64,000 nt of DNA from Setophaga petechia. Lineage: Eukaryota > Chordata > Aves > Passeriformes > Parulidae. Positions 37,033 through 48,878 of the stretch are shown one piece after another. Position 1 is the stretch's first letter. Every line of letters starts with the position of its first letter. Both the position numbers and the translations under genes were made by a program. The DNA lies in NCBI GenBank assembly GCA_024362935.1, contig JANCRA010000060.1, positions 1,242,501-1,306,500 of the forward strand, written 5' to 3'. A model generated the notes under the pieces. The model worked only from the letters and a program-made list of their open reading frames with translations. It did not search any database and was not told the DNA's origin.

Positions 37033-37682
37033 TGAAATAAAACTCAACAGGGCAGGAGTTTTATTTCTCCTTTTAATGCCTTTATTAAAGTGATCAGCTC
37101 AGGATTAGGAAGTTCGACGAGGCGGCCGTCTCCGTCGTCTTCCCAGCGTGGCTCAGAGGAGGAGGAGGTGCAGCTTTGTCCACTAAGGGGCAGAGCTGGG
37201 GGTCCACTCCTCACAGGGACGTCTGGGCGGGACCCCGGTATTTCTTCGCTTTTCCCTGCGTCCAAGCTCCAGGTCCCAGTCCCAGGCAGCTTCTTTGTAG
37301 TCAGGGCGAGGGGGCACTGAGGTCTCCTAACATCTCTGCAGGTTCAGCACTCCACTCCTCACATCCACGAATCATTCCAATTCTTCAATTTTATATTTGG
37401 CTCGTTGGTTTTGGGGTTTTTATAAGTTCAATAAGTCCCATGGTACCTTGGGTTTCTTAAAATCTACATATTGTAATGAAGCCCTCCTCCTCAGTAACAC
37501 AAAATAGGGCTTTTACCTGCCTCTGGCTAGGTCGTTAAGTGATACAAAGAGAACTATCAACTCTAATGACTTATAGTTAACATAACAAGTAACCCTGCCT
37601 AGCAGCTCTGCTTCAGCAGCTCTGGTTTATAGAATTTAACAAAATTCAGTTTTTTCCACTAAACAAAACTCCGTTCATAACA
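37033..37682 (-). mobile_element. 5' LTR of the family A provirus
   Basis: It has the same 650-bp length and ends as the 3' LTR, and lies next to the primer binding site. The right flank CAATGT supplies the CAAT half of the target duplication. It should act as the promoter for gag on the minus strand. Confidence 0.93.
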
Positions 37683-39546
37683 CAATGTTGTTGTTTTGCC
37701 TAATTTCTGTTTTATCAGCCTTGCAGAGCTGAGCTTGCATCCTGCTTGCAATTTGTTGCCTGCTTGACTTCTGTTTGCCTGATTTACATCCTTTATTTGT
37801 TTCTCCAAAGCTCTGCTGTTGCATTTCACTGTCCTTGATAAGAGTAAATTCTGTTCTATTCTACTGCCTTTATCAACATCAGGAGAGCACAGGCTTCTCT
37901 TCATTTCTGAACAAGTAAGATATAGCTGTAAAAGTTCTTGTGTCAGCCTAAATCTCTCACAAAGCTTTGGCTGAATATTCTTTAATTTCAAAATCTACAG
38001 TTTATGTGAGTTGACGTAGGAGATCAGTAGTAATGAGGCAACTACTCCCTCCATTCTGTAGTTAAAAATACTAAGACACTATTGAAACAATATTGTAATG
38101 TATTTTAATTAAATTAATTCTCTTTCAAGATTTATAGAAAAATTAACTGTTCAGTACAAAGTGATAAAACTGTCTTAAGCCAACATAACTCTTACCCATC
38201 ACTTGCACAATGTGCACATTTAGTGCAGCTAAATGGAGTGTTTGCATTCAGAGGAAACTTGGATTTGGAAAATAACAGCTAGAATTCAGTCTGTCTCTGC
38301 CAGCCTCTCTTCTAACTAATACAAGTCAGATTTTCCAAAACACTATTGGTTTTTGTTACAATCAGAGATGTTGGACCATCTCTGCGTATTTGCCTTCAGC
38401 CCCCTCTGAGGAGGGAATATCTGCCAGAGAAAAAACTTGGACAAAACTGAGTCCCCATGAAAGCATCTAACAGAGCTGGAAGGCTGCTGGGATTGGTCTG
38501 ATTCTGCAAAGAGTTTAAAATCTCACCCTTTCCTCTCTGACAGTTCTTGTGACAGCCCAGAAAGAAGCATGCCATGTATATCCTGCTTCAATGCACGGTG
38601 AAGGGAGCCTATTCCATTGATTTTCCCGCAGGAGACTGATTGTTGAGGGCTTTCCCAGTTGATGCATGCCTTGTTTTGACTGAGCATCAGGAAGGGCCAA
38701 TAGGGATCAGGTGACAGGCAGTGAAGAACCTGGGGCTGATTCTGAGAAGATGCCTCTGCCTTCTGTCACAGTAGTCCTGGGAAGAGTGGGGTACAAGCAT
38801 AGCTATGCCATCCCTGCATCCCCAGGCCTCACCAGGTTTGTTCAGATCTACTGGGCCAGTAAGATTAATTTTCCATGCCTTTCCAGTTTCATGCAGAGAG
38901 CAAAGCTTGCCTGGCAGCTCCTGGCTGCAGCCTGTACTCCTGCAGGGGCTGCCTGCAGCTCTGTTTTGCCAGGATGGATTTCTCCTGCTGGTTCCATCTG
39001 TCCAGCATCTCTCCAGGCTACACAGGTGATGACTCCTCACTTTCAGTCCCAGCCAGGATATTGAGCAGCATACTACATCATCCAGAGAGCTCCCTGAATG
39101 CTGTGCCTTGGCTCATACCAGCTGCTCAAAGAACAAAAGGCTGCTCCTCCCCATAAGACAGAGACTGTAATGCTGAGAGCAGGGGGCAATGCTGTTCTCC
39201 ACAAACCTCATTGCTTTGTATCATAGCCTGTGGTTCACTTATGACTTTCTGAGTCTTTCATATAAGCAAAAGAGTTGAAAGGAGCACTCTTCTTGTTTCA
39301 TTGGCATGTTGAAAACACCTTCCACACCATCACTGCACATCTGTCATGTTGACCATTTACTGAGGACACTTGAGGGGCAGCGCAGCTCATGGTGTAAATA
39401 GGGCCAGGCTGAGGCTGACTGCTCAGTGCTCTCAAGGCACAGAACTCTGTGTAGGCTGGCTGGTTTGTTGACACAGACCATCTTTGAGAGAACCATACAC
39501 CTGTCCAGCAGCCAAACACAAAAGATACTTCTGCTTCTTTTCAGCA
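37683..39546. other. no feature seen
   Basis: Sequence without recognisable repeat or gene. Overlapping open frames on both strands at 38,690-39,060 have no motif that I recognise. Confidence 0.5.
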
Positions 39547-40542
39547 TGTCATGGTTTGACACTGGCACAATACCAGTGCCCCCATGAAAATTCCCTCTCC
39601 CTGGCATCTCCTGTGAGGTGATACCCGGAAATAAGCAAAGCAGGCTCCTGCTTAGGGAAAAAGGAAAAAAAAAAAACAACCAAACTTTATTAACTAAACT
39701 ACAAAAAAACCCTAAACCATAAAGGAAGAAAAATAAACACAAGGAAAAATGAAAACTACACAGAAACACTTCCCCCTCCTCCTCCCACCAAATCCCCAGT
39801 ACATTTACATTTCCCAAAATTATCCACACTCGGTCTGGCACCACCCTTTAGAAAATCAAATCTTCAGCTCATGAAGAGTAGATGGAGTCCTTCCTTGTGC
39901 CATGGACCTCTTGTCACAATTAGCACCGCCCGGAGTCCTGCTATCTCGTGACATCTTCTTTCCATGCCAAGGTGCTCTCACCACCAGGCATGGGACAGAG
40001 GCCTGCTTTTCAGGGTGGACCTTTGGACCTTTTAAGGATACCTTGTCTTATTCTAAGCAGAGTGCAGTCTCATCTCTGGGACCTTTATCCCCCCCATTTC
40101 TTCTACACCCCCTGGGGCCGAGGGGTCTCAACACCGAACTCTCTTGCTCTGAGCCCCTGCTTCCTCCTGGAATGCAGTCTCTGTATCACCAGGAAACAGT
40201 CCATGGATATTATATACAACAAAGAGTCCAGCAAAAATGCCACTCCATCTTTTCTCCATTCCTTCAACATCTCTCTTTCTCTTTGCCAGACTTCCCCACT
40301 GGCCTATTTCTTCCTTCATCCTCCACTCTTATCTCTTTCCTAGGAAGGGTAATGTTCTGTAAAGTTTTCATCATCCTCAAAAGGGTTAAAAGCTCTCCCG
40401 AGCGGCTGGGCTGCTTGCTGCCCCCCCCACCTTCTCCTCCCAGCCGTGCTGCTGTGCTGCCGCTGCCGGCACATGATACCAAGTTTCAAGGTAACTCAAG
40501 TTTTGAGCACAGGCTGCATTTTCCTCTCCGTCTCCAAAAGAT

Positions 40543-40558
40543 GGGGGGGGGGGGGGGG
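40543..40558. repeat. 16-base G homopolymer
   Basis: A run of 16 G followed by 'taaag', within the long LTR-like element. The true length may be uncertain because such runs are prone to sequencing error. Confidence 0.85.
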
Positions 40559-40660
40559 TAAAGAGGTCGCTCGGCGCCCCCTCCACCCTTCCACCGGGTC
40601 TGGCCTACCGTAGATGGGCCACGTGGCTTTCCCCTCCCCCAGCCCAGCAGCCGGGCTGGG

Positions 40661-40678
40661 GGAGAGAGAGAGAGAGAG
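40661..40678. repeat. (GA)n simple repeat
   Basis: About nine GA units inside the long LTR-like element. Confidence 0.85.
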
Positions 40679-40881
40679 CAGCTCTGTCCCACCGGAAATT
40701 CGAAAGAGGGCTCTGAGGGAGAAGAGCCCTGCTTTTTAACCCCTTGGGTTTGTGGTCTCAGAGGCGGATCCAATGCCCCACTGGTCAAACCAGGTGCCCA
40801 TCTTAAAATCCAAACACCCATTGGTGACCACAGCAAAAAAAAACATATCCCATATGTCCCATTTCTGGTCAAACCACGACA

Positions 40882-42770
40882 CAGCGAAACTCCATTTCTG
40901 CCTGAGCTAGACCCTGCTCCAGACACAGCAGCTGGGAACACTGGCTCTGTGTGTGAAAAGAGGAGTAGCTCCCTGTCTTTCAGCCTAGAAAATAGACGTC
41001 AGATTTCTTTTTTCCATTACAAATCCATGCCTTTCCATCAGTAAGCGTTTACTCGTTTAGTGGTTTCTTTTTGTGTTCACTTCCTTGTAAGTATTAATGG
41101 AAACTAAAGCAGTGAAAGCTCAGCATGCCTGAAAGTACATCTCCATTTTAGAGATGTGCAGTGGAAGCAATGGAATATGTGGGAATGTGACTGATGGAAT
41201 ACATTTTTTCACATCTCTTTTTCTGAAAAATCTCTAAGTGGGACAATGCCACCAGGGTTACAGTAAAGGGTAAGAAAATCTTTATAAGACACCTATGGTA
41301 TTGTCAGGTGCAGAAGAGCAGGCTGAGGAAGCAGCCAAAACATCCAGATTAAAGATACACATATAAATGTATATGTATGTAAATGAATGGATAAGATTAT
41401 ACATATGTTATCTATGATATGTTAATGATATATGACTTATATATGTTATATGTAAAATATATATCAAACTGATGTAAATGGATATAGAATTAACTCAGTG
41501 CATACTCCTGGAAACTGAGTAGTTTGGGATGGAGCTTTGGATCGGAAATATGCTCAATGTTTGTAAAATAATTAGTGAATTAAAACATTAATAATAGAAG
41601 ACATCCTCTTCTATGCATGGTTCAGTGTAATAAAAAAACTGATTAAATGCTTACTAAAGAGAAATCTACTTTAGATATAATTTTCTGAAGCTCAGTCACA
41701 CCTGAGCACTTGCTTCTCTACAGCAGACCTGTGTCCCAAATTCTGTCCCTGATGCAGCTGGGCAGGAAACATCCTGTTTCTCATAGGGCTCAGAGCAGGC
41801 TCTGAAGCAGGCAGTTGTGAGCAGTGGTGTCTTTCTGGGCAGGAAGGTTGGGATGAAACTCCCAGCCCTCTGCCCAACTGGGTGCCAAAGGTGGGCAGGG
41901 GGAGAGTCACACCCCAGGATGTGCAGCTGGACAAGGATGTGATGAAAAATTTCTCTGAGGCGCCGAGTCAAGATAAACTCCATCTCTGTCTGCTAATTAT
42001 CCAACAGCACTGAGGTTCATGACTAGAAAAAATCTGTAAGGTTTTCAAGAAGACAGATGAAGCCTTTGCAATGCTGTTTACTCCAGAACAGCTTCAGGCA
42101 ATTCATTGGCTGAGATTTTTCTTTATGTGGAATGAGTCAGCCATAAAATCTGTTTCAAACTGAAGTAAGTAGAAGAAATCTTGAGACAAATTGCTCACAA
42201 GAAGAAACAGTTTGCACTAGATCATACTCCTGTGTTGTAGACTAAACAACCATTAGTCATCTACCTGCTTATGCAACCACAGGATAAAGTGCCCTTGATA
42301 GGAGGGGACAGGGACATGGCAAATACCATTCCACTTTTCAAAAGGGATTTGAGGAATCACTGATTTTACCACCTCTATCAAACAAACATATGGAAGCTAT
42401 TCCAGAGAATGTGATTGATAGAAAGATGGAAAAAAAAATCTGGTAGAAATAGTGATGAATCATGATGATTTTATATAGGGGGAAGTGCTTCAGTGTTGAA
42501 GCAGAGAGACTGGAGGTCCCCAGTAAGTGAGGGCAGGGCTCCGTCTGGGTGCCAGGAGACAGCAGAGTGCCTGACACAGAGTTCTGTCCCCTCCACCATC
42601 CCAGGCTGCTGATCCCTGGCACATGTTTCCACTGCCCGCTCCACAAAAGCAATGAGTGGTGGCATCCTGGGGTGCCCAATGTGCTGCTCGGGAGAATTGT
42701 GAGTGGGCAGAGGTGGGGCATGGAGTGATGTCCCCTTACCTGCAGCTGTCAGCGCTGAGTCACTGGCCAG
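40882..42770. other. non-coding DNA with an AT-rich microsatellite
   Basis: No gene is visible. An imperfect TA/ATGT-rich tract spans about 41,345-41,470. The segment just before 42,771 shows nothing that I can assign to a retroviral gene. Confidence 0.5.
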
Positions 42771-43311
42771 TGTTATAGATGAGTAATACGATGATTGGCT
42801 CTCGCAGTTAGAGGATGAATAGTGTGTGTATGTTAAGAGAAGTTTTATTGATGTATGGTTATGTTGTTGTGATCTGGTTTTTGGATGTCCTCTGTTCTCC
42901 CCATAGTCCCCTTTTCCTCCTCTATATTGTTGCCACCGATCAGCCTAGGTCATCAGGGTGTAGAGGAGGGGGCAGGTACACGTGCCCATTGCTTGGGGCA
43001 TTTGTGAATAGGGGAGGCTTGTTGTTAGGGTGGTGTGGCATGACAACACCTGACCTCCAATCAAGCTGCAAGAAATTAGTTTCCACCAATGGACGGTGAA
43101 GAATAGTTAATTGACAAACTTTGGGAGGGGCCAGGGTTGCCTGGGGCATCCCTAGGGGTATAAAAAGCAGAGCAGCAATTTTGTGGGTGAGCACATGGCA
43201 GGCGGTCACATGTTCCCAGTGCACTGCTGTGTTTTCTTATTCAGTCCTTTGTTGTATTTGTTAAGGTTTAATAAACCTTTTAAAATGTAAAGTGAGCAGT
43301 TGTTTCTCACA
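42771..43311 (+). mobile_element. LTR of family 3, complete copy
   Basis: It begins TGTTATAGATGAGTAATACG and ends TTGTTTCTCACA. A TATA-like 'tataaaaagcagagc' lies near 43,160 and a 'ttaataaacc' signal near 43,269, giving plus orientation. Related copies lie at 48,421 and, nested, at 51.3-52.8 kb. No clean target duplication is seen (CCAG left, CAAG right), so whether it is solo or the end of a lost provirus is open. Confidence 0.8.
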
Positions 43312-43980
43312 CAAGGGAGAAACCAGTGACTCCTGATCAAAGCTTCTCAAATGAGATTTGAAAATGAAGCCTGAATTTGGAAAGGAGATTTCCAGAGAAA
43401 GTTGGAAACTTCCTTTTACTTCCCCATTCTCCATTTGGTTTATGCAATGTTTTATCCCAGATGCAGCTGCCAGCAGTATAAACCACAACAGGACTTGTTA
43501 GAGAGTGTAACTGGCAGAGCAGCGTTAATAATGTGATTAGTGAATGAGTGACAGTCTCTAGATTGCAAAAGGGCCTTACAACAAAACAAATCTTTTCCTT
43601 TGCTCCTTTGAATGCTAATGGTCTTCCTTCTGATGTTGTTCTTTTTTTTTTTTAAGCTGTAGTTCCAACCCTGGATGAAGAGAGTTGGCTGAGCACTGCT
43701 GCCTTCTACCTTGTCAGTCAGGCTTGGTTTGGAGACAAATTCTAGGAGAAAAACGCTCTAAAATTAGTGGTTTTCTCTAAAGAGAAAGGGCTTTAATAAT
43801 TCCTTTTTCTTCTGCCAATGAGAGAAATGGATACCAGGGGATGAAAGTGAAAAAGAGAAAAGAAAAGTAAAACTGTTTATTAATAAAGCAAGATACCCAA
43901 AAAGCACAGGAAAAAAGGGGAATGGAAACTTACACCCCGCCCTCACCTCGCCGCCGCGTGGCTGCCTGTCTTGGTGAGGG
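43312..43980. other. unassigned; right half may be an old LTR fragment
   Basis: No gene. From about 43,745 the text has minus-strand AATAAA words and GC-rich ends resembling an LTR. It hosts the solo LTR at 43,981, but I could not match it elsewhere. Confidence 0.35.
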
Positions 43981-44617
43981 TGAAATGAAACTCAACTGGG
44001 CAGGAGTTTTAATTCTCCTTTTAACGCTTTTATTAAAGAGATCAGCTCAGGATTAGGAAGTTCAACGAGGCGGCCGTCTCCGTCGTCTTCCCCAGCGTGG
44101 CTCAGAGGAGGAGGATGTGCAGCTTTGTCCACTAGGGGGCAGAGCTGGGGGTCCAATCCTCACAGGGATGTCTGGGCGGGACCCCGGTATTTCTCGCTTT
44201 TCCCTGCTTCCCAGCTCCAGGTCCCGGTCCCAGGCAGCCTCTCCAGTCAGGGCGAGGGGCACTAAGGTCTCTCAACATCTCTGCAGGTCCAGCACTCCAC
44301 TCCCCACATCCACGAATCATTCAAATTCTTCAATTTTATATTTGGCTCGTTGGTTTTGGGGTTTTTATAAGTTCAATACGTCCCATGGTACCTTGGGTTT
44401 CTTAAAATCTACATATTGTAATGAAGCCCTCCTCCCCAGTAACACAAAAGTAGGGCTATCTACTTGCTCTGGCCAGGGTCGTTAAGTGATACAAAGAGAA
44501 CTATCAACTCTAACGACTTATAGTTAACATAACAAGTAACCCTGCCTAGCAGCTCTGCTTCAGCAGCTCCACTCCATAACTCAGCTTTTTCCACTAAACA
44601 AAATTCAGTTCATAACA
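43981..44617 (-). mobile_element. solo LTR of family A
   Basis: It is a 637-bp relative of the LTRs at 31,462 and 37,033, with many small differences. It starts TGAAATGAAACTC and ends GTTCATAACA on the plus strand. AGGG flanks both sides (43,977-43,980 and 44,618-44,621), a 4-bp duplication that matches the CAAT duplication of the provirus. No internal sequence is present, so it is a solo LTR. Confidence 0.92.
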
Positions 44618-44774
44618 AGGGGAGAGCAGAGCTCACAGCAGCTGAGAACCTGTTGGACTTCTGGCGTGAGTATTCTCCTCGCAGCAGGCGAAGCTGGTGG
44701 AGTTTAATGTCCCTTCTTTTTCTGGCTTGGTCTTTCTGAGAGGCCAGAGATGCCCTGCAGGCTCCCCGGGCTGG

Positions 44775-44905
44775 AGAAAAAAACAAACAAAAAAACCACA
44801 CCCCAAACCAAACCAAAACCAAACCAACCAAACAAACAACAAAAGCACCAAAAAACCAAAACCCAAAAACCAAAAAAAGACAAAAACAACAAAAAAAGCT
44901 GCCTA
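44775..44905. repeat. A/C-rich low-complexity tract
   Basis: A purine-pyrimidine-skewed tract of AAAC, AACC and poly-A words, including 'aaaccaaaccaaaacc'. Open frames here are an artefact of the composition. A second A run lies at about 45,006-45,035. Confidence 0.85.
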
Positions 44906-45171
44906 AAAGATTTACTAGGGAAAAGCCTCCAGCCCAGGGGAAGGGAAATAAAACAAACAAAAACCCCCAGAAGCTTCTTGCCTAAGTTGGCGATAATTAA
45001 TCCAGAAAAAAAAAAAAAAAAAGCCAAAAAAAGGGCAACGAAGTAACAATCATTGTAGTCCCCAGCTACGCCAGAGAGAGCTTGAACAGGGCCCACAGGG
45101 GCCCAAGGATCCCCACCCAACCCGCCAGCTCCACGGGAAAGACACAGCAGTCGTTTTCTGGGCATAAAGCA

Positions 45172-45794
45172 TGAAATAAACAGGCCAAGGAGACTTTTGC
45201 TCCTTTTTAATGCCTATATTAAAAGTGATCAGCTCAACGAGTCTGCAGTCTCCGTCGGGTCTCCCAGGACGGTTCGCAGGACGAGGATATGCTCGGCTTT
45301 GTCCGCGAGGGGCAGAGCTGGGGGTCCGAGCCTCGTGACCCTCAGATCTTCTCTCTGTTCGCAGCTTCGCTCCGTCCGAGGCCCGGCCCGGGGGCTCCCC
45401 TCAGGGTCAGGAACAACGAAGATTTTCAGCATCTCTGCAGGCCCAGCACTCTGCTCCTCACGTCCAGGCAGCACTCTAACTTCTCAACTTTATATTGGCT
45501 CGTTATTTTAGGGGTTTTCTCAGTACGTTTGGAGCAATAGCTTCACATGGCATGCTGGTCCTGGGTTAAGTTGCATGTCTGCCCTCCACGTTGCTTCTTT
45601 TCTCTTTACTGCCCGGGAGGAGAGAGCTATTACCCCGCCTTGGCCAGGGTCTTTACTGATACAAAGAGAACCATTAACTCTAACGACCCGCGATTATCAT
45701 GACAAACAAACAGTATCTCAGCAACCCTGGTCTGCTTAGTTTTGTAACTTTTTTTTCTCTCACAAAAAAAAATGGCAGATTTTTGTTCATAACA
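45172..45794 (-). mobile_element. diverged family A LTR
   Basis: The same skeleton as the family A LTR is visible: TGAAATAAA start, 'tgatcagctcaacgag', 'ggcagagctgggggtcc', 'ctctgcaggcccagcac', 'tatattggctcg', 'gatacaaagagaac' and TTCATAACA end. It is clearly more diverged than the other copies, so it is older or from a sister subfamily. No convincing target duplication was found (AGCA versus AGGC). Confidence 0.82.
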
Positions 45795-46053
45795 AGGCAG
45801 GCAGTTAGGAAATAAAGCAGCTTTATAAAATCACCCCAAGAGAGTTTCCCAGCACACCATGAAATACTCTTGAGCCACAGGACGGGAAAACAGCTAGCAC
45901 AGGTTACTACTGCAAAGTGGTAACTATGAGCAGTTTTAAGCTCTGGTGGGCACAGCTGTGGGCAAAGGGAACTGCCGCCCAATAGCAACCCCAGTTTTTT
46001 AATTCCCTGGCCTCTTTTCTCCCAACACATGTGGTCTTTTCCTTCAATACCCC

Positions 46054-46325
46054 ATAAGTATCCCTGTAATACTCCAACCTTGCCTGTAAAAACCCTAGTT
46101 TAGTCTTGGATGGAAAAATAGTTTATAAATTTCTCCAAGACTTGTGAGTAATGAATGAATGGGTGACTGTACCACAGCCAGTAGTTCCTGATCCTTCAAC
46201 AATGATAACCACGTTGCTTTGGCTAGTGCCAAGTGGTTTACAGCAATTGAGTTGTGTGAAGCCTTTGTCCTATTTCTGTGCAATCTGGAATCTCAGTATA
46301 TTTTTGCCTTCACCTGGGAAAGGAA
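46054..46325 (+). pseudogene. pol: reverse transcriptase fragment A (ERV pol)
   Basis: Read across frames, the stretch gives CNTPTLPVK, then QDL and PVVPDPST, then AKWFTAIELCEAF and SQYIFAFTWE in that order. These are the successive blocks of the fingers and palm of a gammaretrovirus-type reverse transcriptase. The metal-binding Asp of motif A (usually in a T-x-I-D-L context) is Glu here. There are stops and at least one frame change, so it is dead. It stops before the LPQG and YxDD blocks. It lies 260 bp right of a family A LTR but in opposite orientation, so it belongs to a different insertion. Confidence 0.75.
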
Positions 46326-47909
46326 AAAATTCACATAGACTACATTCCAACATATCTGGTGGTTGTGTTATAAAATGTGTGATCCACATAAAAGAAATAT
46401 AGAGTTATCAGTTCAGAGGTTCACCTGTGCCTAAATACACTCTTGTGCCTCATTATCATCCTTCACCAAAGGCTCTTGGTATGCACAGAACTATTACCAA
46501 ACCCCCTTTCCTGCTCAGTGCAGCCTGAGGTTATGGCCCTGTGAGCCATCGGGCTCCCCTCCGAGTTCTGTGCCCCACAGCTCAGTGGTGTGCAAACCCC
46601 ACCACACAGTTTTCTTGTGGTCCAGCAGCCATGGAATACCTTTGGAGGGGCCAGAGGCCAGAACTTCACATGGGCTAATACTCTAGCACTCAGCAAAAAA
46701 AAGCTGTGGTGAAACCTGAGTAAGCTCCACATAGGTTCTGTGTGAGGCAAAGAAATTATTTTACACATTGCAAACCCTGGGGAATGTGAGGGGTGTCTCC
46801 TTGTCATTCCAAGATGAAATACATCACTCCTGACCCATGCACCAAAATTTCTGCAGGGATGGATCTTCCCTACCAGGTGCTGGAAGACTGCAGGTAAGCA
46901 GGCAGCCGGGAGGGGACAAAGCCCAGACTGCTGACCCTGACTGGCCAAATGGCATCAAGCTCGGCAATAAAAGCTAAAGGAAACAAGCCAGTGAAGCCCA
47001 ACTGTTGTCTGTATTGGAGGCTGAAGTTAACTTAATAGGGCACAAGTGCCAAAACCAGTCCAAAGGCCTGTGTATCCTTGGCACAGGCTATGTCGAGGGA
47101 TGGTAATTCGAGGACCCAAAGGGATACTGTGTAGTAAAATCAGGCAACCCCAACATCTGGGATTTGATTGGCTTCCAACTCCAAGTCTTTGGAATGCTGA
47201 ACACTCACTTTTTTAAAACTATATTATATTACATTACAACTATATTAAAGAGATACATACTATACTATAACATACTTACTACTAACTACTGAAGAATACT
47301 AAAGAAAACTCATGATTCTCTGCCTGAGATTCAGGACACAGCTTTTTGTGATTGGCCAAGGAAACAAAACAATCCTCAGCAGAATCCAATTACTAAATTC
47401 ATTCAGGTAAATAATCTTCCAACACGTTCCTCATGCGCAAAACATCAGGAGCAGCAAATGAGATAAGAATTGTTTTTTCTTTCTCTGAGGTTCCTCGTTG
47501 CGATTCCCAGGAAATATCCTTGGGAAGTTGTGGCTACTTGCTCTCTATTAAGAGAGCTGTGGCTACAGTACTGCTGGGTCTTTGGTGTAGCTGCTGTTGG
47601 TACAGAGAAAATTAAGCAGCTGTCTCTCTTGCCTGGCCTCTTGGAGGATGCCTCTGTTGTGGGGTTGCTGCGAGGTTGAAGAGCAGCAGCTGCTGATGGC
47701 GGCAATAACCCACTGTCTGACACTCCCTGGTTCTCAGCAGTGAGCTTACTGTCAGCTGGAGAGACAAGGAGTGATCAGCAGAACCCACTCACTCTTTAAC
47801 CACTGCCTATGGCCACTGTTAAAATTTGATGGAGTGGGGAGATAGAAGTGGGCTCTCATCACCTCGACAGTCACAACACTACCATGTGTTGCTGTCCCAG
47901 ATGTGCTGG
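46326..47909. other. unassigned between two pol fragments
   Basis: No gene is supported. The stretch at about 47,150-47,470 is AT-rich and then resembles an LTR by composition only. A 161-codon minus-strand frame at 46,463-46,948 has no recognisable motif and I do not call it. Confidence 0.35.
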
Positions 47910-48230
47910 AGCTCCAGTACCAACTAGAGTCCAAGCAGCCCAATGGAATGCCACAATTGATATTGCCCCTCTGTCTATCTCAGTCCTTGTGGCAGCAGAG
48001 AGCAAGCCACAGTTTGCTGTTATGTGAAGGGGTATCCAACGCATCTGGGGTAGAGGCACAGCCTTACCATTTGTCATGGACTTATTCAGGCTGCACTGGA
48101 ACTGGCTGATGCTCCTGAATGTCTGTATCATGCTGATAACTTCATCATTACAAATGCAGAAGAAGGGTTGAGACCACTTCTCCTCCAGACCTCGGTGAGG
48201 GGTCTTGGGGTTTGAAACCACAGGAATCTG
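47910..48230 (+). pseudogene. pol: reverse transcriptase fragment B (ERV pol)
   Basis: One frame reads QWNATIDIA (motif A with its Asp kept) and ESKPQFAV. After a frame change the text gives LTICHGLIQAALE, then APECLYHADNFIIT, which fills the place of the YxDD catalytic box. The box is degraded, with only one of the two Asp kept. This is a second, different reverse transcriptase from fragment A. It ends about 190 bp before the family 3 LTR at 48,421 in the same orientation, so the two may be the remains of one internally deleted provirus. Confidence 0.72.
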
Positions 48231-48420
48231 GCGAGGAGGGTGAAAGGATGGCTACAATTACTGCACCATGTGGATTCAATGGTTTGCCAATCAGATCCAC
48301 GAAGTACAGGACTGCAGGGATACAGAATATGCCCTAATGCCATCAGGATACAAGGCCTTCACCCTTTGGAGCAGTGCTTGCATGGGTCCAGCCCCTCGAT
48401 GCCCAGCAGTGTCATGTCAG

Positions 48421-48878
48421 TGTTATAGGTGAGTAATGCGTTGGTTGGCTCTTGCAATTAAAGGGTAGATATTACGCATATGTTAAGAGAAGTATTGTAG
48501 ATGTATAGTTCTGTTAGTGTAGTATGTCGTCCCACAGTCCTCTTTCTCCTCCCCCTTGTATTGTTGTCACAGGATGGTCTCAGTAGCTGGGACATTTGGA
48601 GAAGGTCAGCTTGTTACTATGGTACTATGGAGACACCTGACCTCATCTCAAGATGTAAGAAAGTGATCTCCACCACTGGAAGGTGAGGAAGGAGTCGACA
48701 GACAACACTTTGGGAGGGGCTAACAATATAAAAGGCGGAGCATCCATCTTTTAGGTGAGCACGTGGCGGTTTAGCTCCATACTCCCAGCATTATAATTTT
48801 TCCTTATTCAGTCTTCTGCTGTATTTTTGTTAAGGTTTAATAAACCTTTAAAATTTTTTAAATGAGCATTGTTTCTCA
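48421..48878 (+). mobile_element. LTR of family 3
   Basis: It starts TGTTATAGGTGAGTAATGCG and ends CATTGTTTCTCA. 'acaatataaaaggcggagc' near 48,726 is a TATA-like box and 'ttaataaacc' near 48,837 a polyadenylation signal. It matches the copy at 42,771 along its length with a shorter middle. A decayed pol fragment lies just upstream in the same direction, so this may be a 3' LTR. Confidence 0.8.

Larger units (their letters stand above)
31462..37682 (-). mobile_element. young gammaretrovirus-like provirus, internally deleted
   Basis: Two LTRs of exactly 650 bp bound the element and differ at only two positions that I can see. CAAT flanks both sides (31,458-31,461 and 37,683-37,686), a 4-bp target duplication as expected for gammaretroviruses. 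Reading leftward on the minus strand the order is 5' LTR, tRNA-Pro primer binding site, leader, gag, protease, the C-terminal part of integrase, pieces of env, polypurine tract, 3' LTR. Reverse transcriptase, RNase H and the N-terminal part of integrase are missing, and env is shortened. It therefore cannot move alone. The near-identity of the LTRs points to recent insertion, probably with enzymes supplied by a relative. Confidence 0.93.
39547..40881 (-). mobile_element. long LTR-like element (family 5), about 1.33 kb
   Basis: The ends are TGTCATGGTTTGAC and GTCAAACCACGACA, a 14-bp inverted repeat with one mismatch. The flanks CAGCA and CAGCG suggest a 5-bp duplication with one change. On the minus strand TTAATAAAG near 39,690 fits a polyadenylation signal and TTAAAAAGCAGG near 40,735 fits a TATA-like box. 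The length is high for an LTR, with about 1 kb between these signals. A second, interrupted and shorter copy lies in plus orientation at about 55,147-56,470. It contains a 16-base G run and a (GA)n tract. A non-autonomous element with LTR-like ends is an alternative. Confidence 0.72.

Noticed and set aside
40486..40941. 151-codon minus-strand frame and a 219-codon plus-strand frame (39,902-40,561)
   Set aside because: Both lie within the long LTR-like element and overlap each other on opposite strands; neither has a recognisable domain.
46463..46948. 161-codon minus-strand frame
   Set aside because: No recognisable motif and Cys/His/Pro-rich shadow-like composition between ERV fragments.
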